Shown here piece by piece: positions 54,992 to 64,000 of a stretch of 64,000 nt of DNA. The notes beneath the pieces are model-generated. The model was not told where the DNA came from. It searched no databases and saw only the letters and a list, made by a program, of their open reading frames with translations. The stretch's first letter is position 1; the number at the start of each line of letters is the position of its first letter. The translations under genes were made by a program, and so were the position numbers. Origin of the DNA: Lactobacillus sp. LL6 (GTDB taxonomy: Bacteria; Bacillota; Bacilli; Lactobacillales; Lactobacillaceae). Location: positions 682,001-746,000 of the forward strand of contig NZ_VLLR01000001.1 in NCBI RefSeq assembly GCF_007570935.1. The letters are read 5' to 3'.

Positions 54992-55261
54992 ATGGCTATT
55001 TCAAAAGCAAAGAAAGACGAAATCATTAAAGAATACGCAACTCACGAAGGCGACACTGGTTCAGTTGAAGTTCAAGTTGCAGTTTTAACTGCTGACATCA
55101 ACAACTTGACTGACCACATGAAGAGCCACAAGCATGACCACCACTCATACGTTGGTTTGCTTAAGAAGATCGGTCACCGTCGTAACTTGCTTCGTTACTT
55201 ACAAAATAACGATATCGAACGTTACCGTGCATTAATTAAGAAGTTAGGTTTACGTCGTTAA
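54992..55261 (+). CDS. rpsO: 30S ribosomal protein S15
   Basis: TTG 54974 is in frame, but AAAGGTGA (54977-54984) is the ribosome binding site for ATG 54992, giving 89 residues, exactly the S15 length. Conserved helical signature [17 protein letters not shown] and [10 protein letters not shown]. Binds the central domain of 16S rRNA early in 30S assembly. Strong terminator follows. Confidence 0.98.
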   Translation: MAISKAKKDEIIKEYATHEGDTGSVEVQVAVLTADINNLTDHMKSHKHDHHSYVGLLKKIGHRRNLLRYLQNNDIERYRALIKKLGLRR

Positions 55262-55278
55262 TTTCTTTTTTGCATTAT

Positions 55279-55313
55279 AAAAAAGTTAGTCCATTTGGAC
55301 TAGCTTTTTTTGT
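55279..55313 (+). terminator. Terminator after rpsO
   Basis: AAAAAAGTTAGTCC (55279-55292) with GGACTAGCTTTTTT (55297-55310), one G-U pair, loop ATTT. Confidence 0.92.
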
Positions 55314-55315
55314 TT

Positions 55316-55345
55316 TTGTCATATCTATAACTTTTATGCTAAAAT
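55316..55345 (+). promoter_or_regulatory. Promoter of rnjB
   Basis: TTGTCA (55316-55321), an 18-base spacer, and an extended -10 TGCTAAAAT (-10 hexamer TAAAAT at 55340-55345). Confidence 0.65.
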
Positions 55346-55429
55346 TGATTAAGATTCTTTTTACGTTGTGATCGAAAGATCCATAAAAAATAAAAAATAG
55401 AATAATTAATTTTTAGAAAAGGAAAAACT

Positions 55430-57196
55430 ATGACTGATCAAATTAAAGTTATGATTTTGAGCGGTGTACGTGAACAAGGAAAAGATATGTTTGCCGTTCA
55501 AGTTAATGATGAAATTTTTGTCCTTGATGCTGGATTAAAGTATCCAGATAGTTCGTTATTTGGAATTGATGTTGTTATTCCAGATTTAGATTTTTTTGCT
55601 CAATATGGTGATCAAGTAGCTGGAATCTTTTTGACACATGGACATGCTGATTCAATCGGTGCACTACCATATATTTTGCGCCAATATGATATTCCGATTT
55701 TTGGTTCTGAATTAACTATTGAATTAGCCAAAATTGAGGTAAAACGTGAAAATAAACATCTGAAAAAAGACTTGTTTCATGTCATTGATGCCGATACTGA
55801 AATTGATTTTAAAAATGCAAGCATTTCATTTTTCCATACTACTCATTCAATTGCTGGATCTCTTGGAATTGATGTCCATACTCCTGAAGGTGAAATAGTA
55901 TATACAGGAGACTTTAAGTTTGATCCCACAGCAACTGAAAATTATCGGACAGATATGGATCGTTTAGCAGAAATTTCTCAAAAGGGTGTATTAGCTCTGT
56001 TAAGTGATTCATCAAATGCTGAAGCATCATTTCCAAATGCTTCAGAACAAGATATTGGTGAATATGTAACTGATGTCTTTAGAAATGCTAAGGGTAGGAT
56101 AATTGTTGCTGCTAAGGCTTCAAATTTAAATCGTGTTCAAGAAGTTCTTAACGCAGCACATGCTACTGGAAAAAGAGTATTATTAACTGGTCGTGATGTA
56201 GCAAAAATTGTACGTACAGCTATGAAATTGGGCTATTTAAAGGTGCCTAAAGGTCTTTTGATGCGAGTTAAAGACCTTAAGACAACTCCAGATAATAAGA
56301 CTGTAATTTTAGAAACTGGTCGAATGGGAGAACCATTAAATTCTCTTCAAAAAATGGCTCTAAAGCGTCATAGCATGATTACTATTCATAAAGGTGACTT
56401 AGTATTTATTGCTACCACTCCTTCTCATGCTGTTGAAACAATGGTCGCTCAAACAAGTGACTATATTTATCGTGCAGGCGGAAGAGTCATTGAACTTGGC
56501 AGAAATATGCATACCAGTGGTCATGCTACTGGAAGAGACTTACAATTATTATTAGATACTTTGAAGCCTAAATTCCTAATTCCTGTAATTGGAGAATATC
56601 GTTTACTTGAAATTCATCAAAAATTAGCTGTAAAGACTGGTATGCACAAAGATGATGTTTATATTACCAAAAATGGAGATTGCTTAAAATATGACTATAA
56701 AAAGAAGCGTTTCTATTTAAGTGATCCAGTTCCAGGAGAAGATACCATGATTGATGGTTCTGGTGTAGGAGATGTAGGTAATATAGTATTGCGTGATCGA
56801 GAAGTGTTATCTGATGATGGTATCTTTATTGCGGTAGTCACTATTGATCGTAAAAAGAAAAAAATTATTGCCCAACCTCAAGTAACAAGCCGTGGGTTTG
56901 TATATATCAAAGCAAATCATCAACTAATGCGTGATTCAATTGAGGTTATTAAAAAGGCAATTGATGCTAATTTTGAACATAAGAAGTTCGATTGGTCAGA
57001 ATTGAAGCAAGATATTAGAAATGACCTTGAAAAGTTTTTATATAAAAAGACTAATCGTCGTCCAGTTGTCTTGCCAGTAGTGATGGAAGTTAACCAGAAT
57101 CGTCATCGTGCTTTACAAAAGAAAAATAGTAAGCAAGAACATCAAAATAAGAAGAACGTTAAAAAGGATCAAACAAGGGATACAAAAAGTAAGTAA
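55430..57196 (+). CDS. rnjB: Ribonuclease J2
   Basis: 588 residues, ATG after AAAAGGAAAA. Same architecture as RNase J1 (beta-lactamase, beta-CASP, C-terminal domain) with a lysine-rich tail of ~25 residues. The HxHxDH signature is degenerate: THGHADSIGALPY, with serine replacing the last histidine that is intact in the paralogue at 41890-43569. RNase J2 enzymes of other Firmicutes also have reduced catalysis and act as a complex with J1. Followed 2 bp later by a TPR-like gene. Confidence 0.94.
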   Translation: MTDQIKVMILSGVREQGKDMFAVQVNDEIFVLDAGLKYPDSSLFGIDVVIPDLDFFAQYGDQVAGIFLTHGHADSIGALPYILRQYDIPIFGSELTIELAKIEVKRENKHLKKDLFHVIDADTEIDFKNASISFFHTTHSIAGSLGIDVHTPEGEIVYTGDFKFDPTATENYRTDMDRLAEISQKGVLALLSDSSNAEASFPNASEQDIGEYVTDVFRNAKGRIIVAAKASNLNRVQEVLNAAHATGKRVLLTGRDVAKIVRTAMKLGYLKVPKGLLMRVKDLKTTPDNKTVILETGRMGEPLNSLQKMALKRHSMITIHKGDLVFIATTPSHAVETMVAQTSDYIYRAGGRVIELGRNMHTSGHATGRDLQLLLDTLKPKFLIPVIGEYRLLEIHQKLAVKTGMHKDDVYITKNGDCLKYDYKKKRFYLSDPVPGEDTMIDGSGVGDVGNIVLRDREVLSDDGIFIAVVTIDRKKKKIIAQPQVTSRGFVYIKANHQLMRDSIEVIKKAIDANFEHKKFDWSELKQDIRNDLEKFLYKKTNRRPVVLPVVMEVNQNRHRALQKKNSKQEHQNKKNVKKDQTRDTKSK

Positions 57197-57198
57197 AT

Positions 57199-58035
57199 AT
57201 GGAATCATTAAGTCAAAAGAATTTAATGAAACTTGCTAAGCAAAATGAAGAACAAGGAAATATTGGTGAAGCAATACAAAATTTAGAAGAAGCTTTACGT
57301 ATTTCTAATTCTTTAGACATAGTTCTAGAACTTTGTCGTTTGTATCGAAAAAATAAGCAAGAAGATCAGGCTTATGCGCTTATCAAGGCTCAGCCTGATC
57401 TTTTTTCAAATAAGCAAGTTTCTGAAGAGTATTTTAAGATTTTGCAGGCTAATAATTTTTTGATTGAAGCATTGCAGCTAGAGAATATCTTAGGAGAAAA
57501 AATACCAGTTAAAATAGAACCCGTTGATGTAGAAAAGCAAAAAAAGATTATGGAATTGTTTAAAAGCAAAAAACAAATTAGTCAATTTGACTATGAACAG
57601 CTCCTTAAACTTGATTTGGTAAATTATAAAAATTTTGCTCAAAGTTTGTTATTGGATCCTACGCAAAATTTCGCTGTTAGATTATCTTTATGCGAAGATT
57701 TAGTTAGACTTGGTATTAAAGAAAAAATTAAAGTTTGGGTTTTAGGTCATCTTGAAGAATTTATTCCTAAAAATACAACTTTATTAGAAAAAAATCCTAT
57801 TTATCAAGAGGTGATTTCAAGTATTGGTAGTCGCTATCGCAATAATCCAAGCCAGTTACCTGTAATGCTTGGTGAAGCTAATTTAGCCTTAGGGAGTTTA
57901 TATCCTCAAATTTCAAAATACATTACAAATCCAGATAATTTTGCTAAAGATTTAACTTCTTATCTTGAAAAAGGCAATGGAGAAGGGAATCAAGAACTTT
58001 TAGAAAAAATTTATGCAAATTTACCAAATAATTGA
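57199..58035 (+). CDS. TPR-like helical protein of unknown function
   Basis: 278 residues, start 2 bp after rnjB, so the two share a transcript. Helical repeats are clear at the N-terminus (MKLAKQNEEQGNIGEAIQNL; IVLELCRLYRKNKQEDQAY), followed by DUF-like helical segments with many lysines and leucines. No signal peptide or membrane segment. I do not recognise a named family. A structural or adaptor role near RNase J2 is possible but inferred only from proximity. Confidence 0.8.
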   Translation: MESLSQKNLMKLAKQNEEQGNIGEAIQNLEEALRISNSLDIVLELCRLYRKNKQEDQAYALIKAQPDLFSNKQVSEEYFKILQANNFLIEALQLENILGEKIPVKIEPVDVEKQKKIMELFKSKKQISQFDYEQLLKLDLVNYKNFAQSLLLDPTQNFAVRLSLCEDLVRLGIKEKIKVWVLGHLEEFIPKNTTLLEKNPIYQEVISSIGSRYRNNPSQLPVMLGEANLALGSLYPQISKYITNPDNFAKDLTSYLEKGNGEGNQELLEKIYANLPNN

Positions 58036-58045
58036 GCAAAAAAGG

Positions 58046-58073
58046 TTTACTTTTTTGGTGGATTTAGTATAAT
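58046..58073 (+). promoter_or_regulatory. Promoter of tuf
   Basis: TTTACT (58046-58051), 16-base spacer, TATAAT (58068-58073), 11 bases after the end of the upstream gene. Strong match, as expected for a very highly expressed gene. Confidence 0.7.
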
Positions 58074-58085
58074 TAGCAAAGGATA

Positions 58086-58139
58086 TTTTCATTAGGCATG
58101 GCACTATGCGTGTAAAACACTAGGCATTTGCCGATGAAA
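58086..58139 (+). promoter_or_regulatory. Structured 5' leader of tuf
   Basis: TTTCAT-TA-GGCA (58087-58098) pairs with TGCC-G-ATGAAA (58129-58139), closing a ~30-base apical region. It could stabilise the mRNA or regulate tuf; the leader (about 58080-58218) is long for a single gene. No protein frame was seen in it. Confidence 0.5.
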
Positions 58140-58218
58140 GTAGTACAATATTCAACAGAGAATTATCCGTTAACTTATCTCGACGGACTTCTTGCAAATT
58201 TACAGGAGGGTCATTTTA

Positions 58219-59409
58219 ATGGCAGAAAAAGAACATTACGTTAGAACTAAGCCACACGTAAACATTGGTACTATTGGTCACGTTGACCACGGTAAGACTA
58301 CTTTAACTGCAGCTATTACTACTGTATTAGCTGAAAAGGGATTGGCACAAGCTGAAGATTACTCACAAATCGATGCTGCTCCAGAAGAAAAGGAACGTGG
58401 TATTACTATTAATACCGCCCACGTAGAATACGAAACTGAAAATCGTCACTACGCTCACATGGACGCTCCAGGACACGCTGACTACATCAAGAACATGATT
58501 ACTGGTGCTGCTCAAATGGACGGTGCTATCTTGGTAGTAGCTGCAACTGATGGTCCTATGCCACAAACTCGTGAACACATTTTGCTTGCTCGTCAAGTTG
58601 GTGTTAACTACATCGTTGTATTCTTGAACAAGTGCGATTTAGTTGACGATCCAGAACTTATCGACTTGGTTGAAATGGAAGTTCGTGACTTGTTGACTGA
58701 ATACGATTACCCTGGTGACGATATTCCAGTTGTTCGTGGTTCAGCTTTGAAGGCTTTACAAGGCGACAAGGAAGCTCAAGAACAAATCTTGAAGTTGATG
58801 GACATCGTTGATGAATACATCCCAACTCCAGAACGTCAAACTGACAAGCCATTCTTAATGCCAGTTGAAGACGTATTCACTATCACTGGTCGTGGTACTG
58901 TTGCTTCAGGTCGTATCGACCGTGGTACTGTTAAGGTTGGTGACGAAGTTGAAATCGTTGGTTTGGTAGACGACGTTAAGAAGTCAGTTGTTACTGGTTT
59001 GGAAATGTTCCACAAGACTCTTGACTTAGGTGAAGCCGGCGATAACGTTGGTGTATTGCTTCGTGGTGTTGACCGTGACGAAATCGTTCGTGGTCAAGTA
59101 TTGGCTGCACCTGGCTCAATCCAAACTCACAACAAGTTCAAGGCTCAAGTTTATGTATTGAAGAAGGAAGAAGGCGGTCGTCACACCCCATTCTTCTCAG
59201 ACTACCGTCCACAATTCTACTTCCACACCACTGATATTACTGGTGAAATTGAATTGCCAGAAGGTACTGAAATGGTTATGCCTGGTGATAACACTGAATT
59301 CACTGTTACTTTAATTAAGCCAGCAGCCATTGAAAAGGGTACTAAGTTCACCATCCGTGAAGGTGGTCGTACCGTTGGTGCCGGTCAAGTTACTGAAATC
59401 CTTGACTAA
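58219..59409 (+). CDS. tuf: Elongation factor Tu
   Basis: The frame opens upstream, but CAGGAGGG precedes ATG 58219, giving 396 residues, the exact EF-Tu length. GTPase that delivers aminoacyl-tRNA to the ribosome. G1 GHVDHGKT (20-27), RGITI effector, DAPGHADY (G3), NKCD (G4), SALK (G5), then domains 2 and 3. Codon choice is strongly biased to the preferred set (GGT, CGT, AAC, GAA), stronger than in its neighbours. Stop is followed by a terminator. Confidence 0.99.
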   Translation: MAEKEHYVRTKPHVNIGTIGHVDHGKTTLTAAITTVLAEKGLAQAEDYSQIDAAPEEKERGITINTAHVEYETENRHYAHMDAPGHADYIKNMITGAAQMDGAILVVAATDGPMPQTREHILLARQVGVNYIVVFLNKCDLVDDPELIDLVEMEVRDLLTEYDYPGDDIPVVRGSALKALQGDKEAQEQILKLMDIVDEYIPTPERQTDKPFLMPVEDVFTITGRGTVASGRIDRGTVKVGDEVEIVGLVDDVKKSVVTGLEMFHKTLDLGEAGDNVGVLLRGVDRDEIVRGQVLAAPGSIQTHNKFKAQVYVLKKEEGGRHTPFFSDYRPQFYFHTTDITGEIELPEGTEMVMPGDNTEFTVTLIKPAAIEKGTKFTIREGGRTVGAGQVTEILD

Positions 59410-59426
59410 TTTCTAACGATATAGTT

Positions 59427-59465
59427 AAAAAGATGCACTTCTTCATGGAAGTGTATCTTTTTTTA
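59427..59465 (+). terminator. Terminator after tuf
   Basis: AAAAAGATGCACTTC (59427-59441) with GAAGTGTATCTTTTT (59448-59462), one G-U pair, 6-base loop. Confidence 0.92.
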
Positions 59466-59555
59466 CTTCTTATATTTGTTTTTTGTTTTAGTTTACGGTA
59501 AGATAACTTAGTATGCATAAGCAAACTCAAAAATGACATTGGAGGTATTTTATTA

Positions 59556-60884
59556 ATGTCTGTTAAATGGGAAAAAACCGGTAAGACTACTGGTGAATTA
59601 ACTTTTGATATTTCAAAAGATGAAATTAAATCTGGTTTAGACCGAGCTTTTAGAAGAGTAAAGAAGAATTTACGTGTTCCTGGTTTTAGAAAGGGTCACG
59701 TATCTCGTGTAATCTTTGACCAATACTACGGTGAAGAAGCTTTATATGAAGATGCTTTAAACTTAGTATTGCCTAAGGCATACTCAGATGCAGTTAAAGA
59801 AGCTGGAATTAAAGCTGTAGGTCAACCTAAAATTGAACCAGTTTCAATGAACAAGGGTGAAGATTGGACTATGAAGGCTACTGTTTCAATTGAACCAGAA
59901 GTTGAATTAGGTGACTACAAGGGTGTTGAAGTTCCAAAGCAAAACACTCGTGTTTACGCAAAAGATATTGATGCTGAACTTGAAAAGCGTCGTGAACAAA
60001 ATGCTGAACTCGTTCTTAAGAAGGGTAAGGCTGAAAAGGGCGACACTGTTACTATCGACTACAAAGGTACTATTGACGGTGAAGCATTTGACGGCGGTTC
60101 AGCTGACAACTACTCTCTTGAATTAGGTTCAGGTACTTTTATTCCTGGTTTTGAAGATCAATTAATTGGTCACGAAGCTGGTGATGATGTTGATGTTGTA
60201 GTAACTTTCCCAGAAGACTACGGCGCAAAGGACTTAGCAGGTAAGGAAGCTCATTTTGCTACTAAGCTTCACGAAGTTAAGGAAAAGCATCTTCCAGAAT
60301 TAGATGATGAATTCGCAAAGGATGTTGATGATTCAGTTGAAACTCTTGATGAATTAAAAGAAGCTATCAAGAAGAACTTGAAGAGTCAAAAGGAAGCTGC
60401 ATCTAAGGACGCTATTGAACAAGCTGCAATCGAAGGTGCTGTTAAGAACGCTAAGATTGATGAAATTCCAGATGCAATGATTCAAGAAGATGTTGATACT
60501 CAATTAAATCAATACTTGGGTAACATGCAACGTCAAGGTATTGACCCACAAACTTATTACAAGTTAACTAACACTAACGAACAACAACTTCGTGCGCAAT
60601 TTGCTCAAGATGCTGCAGAACGTGTTAAGACTAACTTAGTTCTTGAAGCAATTGCTGCTGCTGAAAACCTTGAAGCAACTAAGGACGAAATTGATAAGGA
60701 AATTAAGGACTTAGCTAGCGAATACAACATGGATGAAAAGGTTGTTCGCAACACTTTAAGTGATGATATGTTAACTCATGACATCACTGTACGTAAGGCA
60801 ATGGACCTTGTAACTGACAATGCAAAGCAAGTTGCAAAGTCAAAACTTAAGGAAGAAAAAGACGACAAGAAGTCTGATAAGTAA
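59556..60884 (+). CDS. tig: Trigger factor (ribosome-associated chaperone)
   Basis: 442 residues, ATG after TTGGAGG. N-terminal ribosome-binding domain with the signature FRKGHVSR (FRxGxxP-like) around residues 44-51, central FKBP-type prolyl isomerase domain (~150-240, [17 protein letters not shown]), and the C-terminal chaperone arms. Ends in a lysine/aspartate tail. Followed by a terminator, then clpX, the standard tig-clpX order. Confidence 0.97.
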   Translation: MSVKWEKTGKTTGELTFDISKDEIKSGLDRAFRRVKKNLRVPGFRKGHVSRVIFDQYYGEEALYEDALNLVLPKAYSDAVKEAGIKAVGQPKIEPVSMNKGEDWTMKATVSIEPEVELGDYKGVEVPKQNTRVYAKDIDAELEKRREQNAELVLKKGKAEKGDTVTIDYKGTIDGEAFDGGSADNYSLELGSGTFIPGFEDQLIGHEAGDDVDVVVTFPEDYGAKDLAGKEAHFATKLHEVKEKHLPELDDEFAKDVDDSVETLDELKEAIKKNLKSQKEAASKDAIEQAAIEGAVKNAKIDEIPDAMIQEDVDTQLNQYLGNMQRQGIDPQTYYKLTNTNEQQLRAQFAQDAAERVKTNLVLEAIAAAENLEATKDEIDKEIKDLASEYNMDEKVVRNTLSDDMLTHDITVRKAMDLVTDNAKQVAKSKLKEEKDDKKSDK

Positions 60885-60901
60885 TCTTGCTTTTACAGAA
60901 T

Positions 60902-60934
60902 AAAAAGGCAGCTGTAAATCAGCCGCCTTTTTAT
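60902..60934 (+). terminator. Terminator after tig
   Basis: AAAAAGGCAGCTG (60902-60914) with CAGCCGCCTTTTT (60920-60932), one mismatch, loop TAAAT. Confidence 0.9.
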
Positions 60935-61009
60935 TTATATGAGCAAAAATCCTTTATTATTGCCAATTTTATGATAATCTAAAACTTGGTAGATATTAGG
61001 AGGAATAAT

Positions 61010-62281
61010 ATGGCAACACAGTTTACAGATCAAGAAGAAATTAAATGTTCTTTTTGTGGTAAGACTCAAGATCAAGTCAAGAAAATGATTGCAGGTAATA
61101 ATGCTTATATTTGTAATGAATGTGTTGACTTGTCTAAACGAATAATCGATGATGAATTACGAGCAGATTCACTTAAAAAAGCACGTGATTTACCAAAGCC
61201 AATAGAAATCAAAGAACAGCTTGATCAATATGTCATCGGTCAAGATAGAGCAAAGCGTGTGCTTTCAGTAGCTGTATATAACCATTATAAGCGTATTAGT
61301 CAAATGGATGTTGATTCATCAACTGAACTTCAAAAGTCTAATATTGCTATGATTGGACCTACTGGATCAGGTAAGACATACTTAGCACAAACTTTGGCTA
61401 GAATTTTAAATGTTCCATTTGCAATTGCTGATGCCACTACCTTAACTGAAGCAGGTTATGTGGGTGAAGATGTTGAAAATATTTTATTGAAATTATTACA
61501 AAACGCTGACTATGATATTGAACGTGCGCAACGTGGGATTATCTATATTGATGAAATTGATAAAATCTCTAAAAAGTCAGAAAATGTTTCAATTACTCGT
61601 GATGTTTCAGGTGAAGGTGTTCAACAATCACTTCTTAAGATTTTGGAAGGTACTATTGCTTCAGTTCCCCCTCAGGGTGGACGTAAGCATCCTCAACAAG
61701 AAATGATTAAGATGGATACTTCTAATATCCTCTTTATCGTTGGTGGAGCATTTGATGGTATCGAACAAATAGTTAAGAACCGTTTAGGAAAGAAAACTAT
61801 TGGTTTTGGAGCTGAAAGTTTTGCAAATAAAGTTGATGCTGATGATTGGACCCATCATTTAACTACTGGGGACTTAGTAAAATTCGGAATGATTCCAGAA
61901 TTTATTGGTAGAATTCCAATTATTACAACTTTAGATAAGTTAAATAGCCAAGATTTAGTGAGAGTACTTACTGAACCTAAGAATGCATTAGTTAAGCAAT
62001 ATCAAAAATTATTATCGCTTGATGATGTTAAACTTAAATTTACTGATGGTGCACTTGGTGCAATCGCAGATTTAGCAATTGAACGTAATATGGGAGCTCG
62101 TGGTCTTAGAACTATCATTGAAAATTCTATGATGGATATTATGTATAAGACTCCAAGCGAAAGTGACATTGAAGAAGTTGAAATTACTAAAGATGTTATT
62201 ACTAAGGGTGCTGAACCTAAAATAATTCGCAAATCCGCTAAAAACTCTGATAAAGCAGAGGTAAAAACAAATGATAATTAA
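61010..62281 (+). CDS. clpX: ATP-dependent Clp protease ATPase subunit ClpX
   Basis: A start at 60986 opens the frame, but AGGAGG precedes ATG 61010, giving 423 residues. N-terminal C4 zinc-binding domain (CSFCG ... CNEC, residues ~10-35), AAA+ domain with Walker A GPTGSGKT (~114-121), Walker [11 protein letters not shown] and sensor [10 protein letters not shown]. Contains the IGFGAESF (IGF-like) loop that docks ClpP; ClpP is outside this window. Overlaps ysxC by 11 bases, the classic clpX-ysxC pair. Confidence 0.97.
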   Translation: MATQFTDQEEIKCSFCGKTQDQVKKMIAGNNAYICNECVDLSKRIIDDELRADSLKKARDLPKPIEIKEQLDQYVIGQDRAKRVLSVAVYNHYKRISQMDVDSSTELQKSNIAMIGPTGSGKTYLAQTLARILNVPFAIADATTLTEAGYVGEDVENILLKLLQNADYDIERAQRGIIYIDEIDKISKKSENVSITRDVSGEGVQQSLLKILEGTIASVPPQGGRKHPQQEMIKMDTSNILFIVGGAFDGIEQIVKNRLGKKTIGFGAESFANKVDADDWTHHLTTGDLVKFGMIPEFIGRIPIITTLDKLNSQDLVRVLTEPKNALVKQYQKLLSLDDVKLKFTDGALGAIADLAIERNMGARGLRTIIENSMMDIMYKTPSESDIEEVEITKDVITKGAEPKIIRKSAKNSDKAEVKTNDN

Positions 62282-62855
62282 AAATAGCGATTATGCGGTT
62301 AGTGCGGTCAAAGAAAGTCAATATCCAAAAGATAATTTGCCTGAGATAGCTCTAGCAGGCCGCTCAAACGTTGGAAAGTCTAGTTTGATAAATACCTTCT
62401 TAAAGCGTAAAAACCTTGCTAGAACTTCTTCTCAGCCTGGTAAAACGCAAACTCTAAATTTCTATATTGTAAATGATGAATTTTATTTAGTAGACGTTCC
62501 AGGATATGGTTATGCACGAGTATCACAAAAACAGCGTGAGCAGTTTGGTGAAATGATTCAAGATTATTTAGAAACTCGTGCCAACTTAAAGGGTTTAATT
62601 ATTTTAATTGATTCTCGTCATGCACCAACTAAAGACGATATTGCAATGTATGATTATGCGCAATATTTGAATCTACCAATTTTAGTAGTTTGCACTAAAA
62701 TGGACAAAATTAAAAAGAGCCAGACAAATAAAGTGATGTCTGAGCTAAAGAAATATCTAGATTTAAGTTATGAAAATGTTTCGGTGTTAACTTTTAGTTC
62801 AGTATCTAAGCTTCATGTTAAAGAACTTGGAGATTGGATTGAAGAACATTTATAA
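62271..62855 (+). CDS. ysxC: Ribosome biogenesis GTPase YsxC/EngB
   Basis: 194 residues. G1 GRSNVGKS (residues 30-37), G3 DVPGYG, G4 TKMD. Circularly ordered TrmE-Era-type GTPase needed for 50S subunit assembly. ATG lies inside clpX (11-base overlap), so translation is coupled. A long inverted repeat follows as terminator. Confidence 0.96.
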   Translation: MIIKNSDYAVSAVKESQYPKDNLPEIALAGRSNVGKSSLINTFLKRKNLARTSSQPGKTQTLNFYIVNDEFYLVDVPGYGYARVSQKQREQFGEMIQDYLETRANLKGLIILIDSRHAPTKDDIAMYDYAQYLNLPILVVCTKMDKIKKSQTNKVMSELKKYLDLSYENVSVLTFSSVSKLHVKELGDWIEEHL

Positions 62856-62861
62856 AAATAT

Positions 62862-62897
62862 AAAAGGACATAAGCTTTAAAGCTTATGTCCTTTTAC
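62862..62897. terminator. Bidirectional terminator between ysxC and dapF
   Basis: AAAAGGACATAAGCT (62862-62876) with AGCTTATGTCCTTTT (62881-62895), a 15-bp perfect stem with loop TTAA. It overlaps the dapF stop codon (minus) and ends ysxC (plus). Confidence 0.93.
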
Positions 62898-63886
62898 TTT
62901 GCTCTTAAGTTGTTAAAAGTAGGAAGTGAAGCTACAAAATTTTCATAGTCTTGTTGTTCATTAGTATTTATTACCTGAGCATGAGAAAAGTTAAAATCAT
63001 AAAGAGATTTTTCAGGAAGATTAATTATTTTAGTAAATGTGGCATTTCCAATTAGCTCCATCCAGTAAGTTGAATCGTGATGTACGATAACTTTAACCAT
63101 TCCTCCAGGATTGTAAACGTTGATTGGGGTTTCAAATTTTGCCCATTCCGGATGAGTTAAACAAAAAGCAAGACTAGTTGCGGACATTCCAGTTCCACAA
63201 GCGTTGGTAAAGCCAACTCCGCGTTCGAATGTACGCACAAAAAGCTGATTTTTATCTAAAATTTGTGCAAAATTAACATTTACCCCATCTGGATAATAAG
63301 GGTTTGGAGAATTTAGATAAGAACCGACATCTTTTAAAATATCACTTTCAATTTGTTCTTGACTTATGAAGCTTATCAGATGAGGATTAGGAACTGCAAT
63401 TGAGGTAAATTTAAGTCCAGGATATATTTCTGGTAAAAATGTATCGATGATTCTTTCATGTCCTAAATTATCAAAGGGTAATGAAGCTTTATTAAAGCTT
63501 ACAGGAGAAATTTCAACTGCAAAGGTATAAATACCCTTAGCAAGATTTTTTTCTCTTCTAACGCGTAAATTTGCGTTCATAGTTTCGACGGCGAAAGAGT
63601 CTTGACTAAACTTTTCTGATAAATAACGTGCAACAGTTCTCAAACCATTTCCACACATTGATGCTTCACTACCATCAGAATTAATTACACGCATTTTTGC
63701 AATTGCTTTTGATGTAGTAGCCTCAGTAATTACTAAAACGCCGTCAGCACCTCCTAAAGGATTATTAGGGGAAGTTATTTTTTGAGTGAATGTTTTTAAA
63801 AGATCATCACCAAGAGGAGCTGATAATTGAGTTTCATCTAAGATAAAAAAAGAATTTTGTGAACCGTGAACTTTAATTAATTTCAT
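62894..63886 (-). CDS. dapF: Diaminopimelate epimerase
   Basis: 330 residues, ATG with GGAGG seven bases upstream. Converts LL- to meso-diaminopimelate, the last step before lysine decarboxylation. The two catalytic cysteines are both present: C78 in MCGNGLR and C230 in TNACGTGMSA. Acidophilus-group lactobacilli use lysine, not diaminopimelate, in their wall, so the pathway probably serves lysine synthesis. The gene upstream (63900-64000) is the end of a probable aspartate kinase, consistent with a lysine operon continuing beyond the window. Confidence 0.95.
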   Translation of the reverse strand: MKLIKVHGSQNSFFILDETQLSAPLGDDLLKTFTQKITSPNNPLGGADGVLVITEATTSKAIAKMRVINSDGSEASMCGNGLRTVARYLSEKFSQDSFAVETMNANLRVRREKNLAKGIYTFAVEISPVSFNKASLPFDNLGHERIIDTFLPEIYPGLKFTSIAVPNPHLISFISQEQIESDILKDVGSYLNSPNPYYPDGVNVNFAQILDKNQLFVRTFERGVGFTNACGTGMSATSLAFCLTHPEWAKFETPINVYNPGGMVKVIVHHDSTYWMELIGNATFTKIINLPEKSLYDFNFSHAQVINTNEQQDYENFVASLPTFNNLRAK

Positions 63887-63899
63887 ATAAAAACCTCCA

Positions 63900-64000
63900 T
63901 TAAAAAAATTCTTGATAAATAGTTTTGACTGCTAATTTAACTTCTTCGTTTTTGGTTCCAATCATGATTGAAATTTGTGAGGCTCCTTGATTAATCATTT
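63900..64000 (-). CDS. lysC: C-terminal end of a probable aspartate kinase (partial)
   Basis: On the minus strand a frame enters from the window edge and stops at 63900-63902, 13 bp before dapF. The visible 32 residues include MINQGASQISIMIGTKNEEV and end YQEFF; this is the pattern of the last ACT strand-helix of aspartate kinase, often close to NISMINQGSSEISI in the family. Too short for full certainty, but it fits the dapF neighbour: aspartate kinase opens the lysine pathway. Confidence 0.75.
   Translation of the reverse strand, partial: MINQGASQISIMIGTKNEEVKLAVKTIYQEFF

Overview
The window is a 64 kb stretch of low-GC Gram-positive chromosome. It looks like Lactobacillus of the acidophilus/crispatus/helveticus/gasseri type: strong AT bias, GGAGG-type ribosome binding sites, many TTG and GTG starts, T-box leaders on tRNA synthetase genes, and gene orders typical of Lactobacillales (mraZ-rsmH-ftsL-ftsI-mraY-murD-murG-divIB-ftsA-ftsZ-sepF-yggT-ylmH-divIVA-ileS; rpoY-rnjA; tig-clpX-ysxC). 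No rRNA, tRNA, CRISPR array, insertion sequence or prophage was seen. The species is inferred from gene content, not proven.

Layout. 1-795: 3' part of an unrecognised secreted or surface-type gene. 996-6917: a co-directional cluster of five membrane proteins, each with a twin-CxxC zinc ribbon; this is the least explained part of the window. 7028-12525: T-box-controlled valS, then folC, a HAD phosphatase and radC. 12620-15060: mreBCD (shape), with no minCD after it. 15092-15653: two small membrane protein genes (DUF4044 on the minus strand, DUF3397). 15811-29151: the division and cell wall cluster, preceded by three GTGG boxes at 10-bp spacing that probably bind MraZ. 29160-35547: T-box, ileS, a cold-shock-like protein, a NUDIX enzyme, a small anchored protein, mtnN, DUF1831 and mnmA. 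35648-40894: a histidine phosphatase, a TPR protein, recD2, a TetR-type regulator and two small genes. 40919-44745 (minus): lipid kinase, rnjA, rpoY and def, with a possible small RNA at about 44009-44112 on the plus strand. 44793-46838: structured leader and typA. 46929-50520: ftsW, ylbG, rsmD, coaD and a PDZ-Lon protease. 50579-54497: comEA (frameshifted), comEC, holA. 54534-58035: rpsT (minus), rpsO, rnjB and a TPR protein. 58046-62855: tuf, tig, clpX, ysxC. 62894-64000 (minus): dapF and the 3' end of a probable aspartate kinase gene.

How the genes work together. Most of the window is growth machinery. Lipid II synthesis (MraY, MurD, MurG) feeds the divisome (FtsL, DivIB, FtsI, FtsW, FtsA, FtsZ, SepF, DivIVA) and the elongasome (MreBCD). 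Translation is covered by ValRS, IleRS, EF-Tu, S15, S20, TypA, RsmH, MnmA and deformylase; RNA decay by both RNase J paralogues; protein quality control by trigger factor and ClpX. Accessory interest lies in the zinc-ribbon cluster, several structured non-coding stretches and the broken comEA. Where an ATG inside or before a Shine-Dalgarno sequence gave an over-long reading frame, I moved the start to the codon correctly spaced from the ribosome binding site; this applies to radC, the DUF3397 gene, rsmH, ftsL, divIB, ftsZ, mtnN, the DUF1831 gene, recD2, the DUF1828 gene, typA, holA, rpsO, tuf and clpX.
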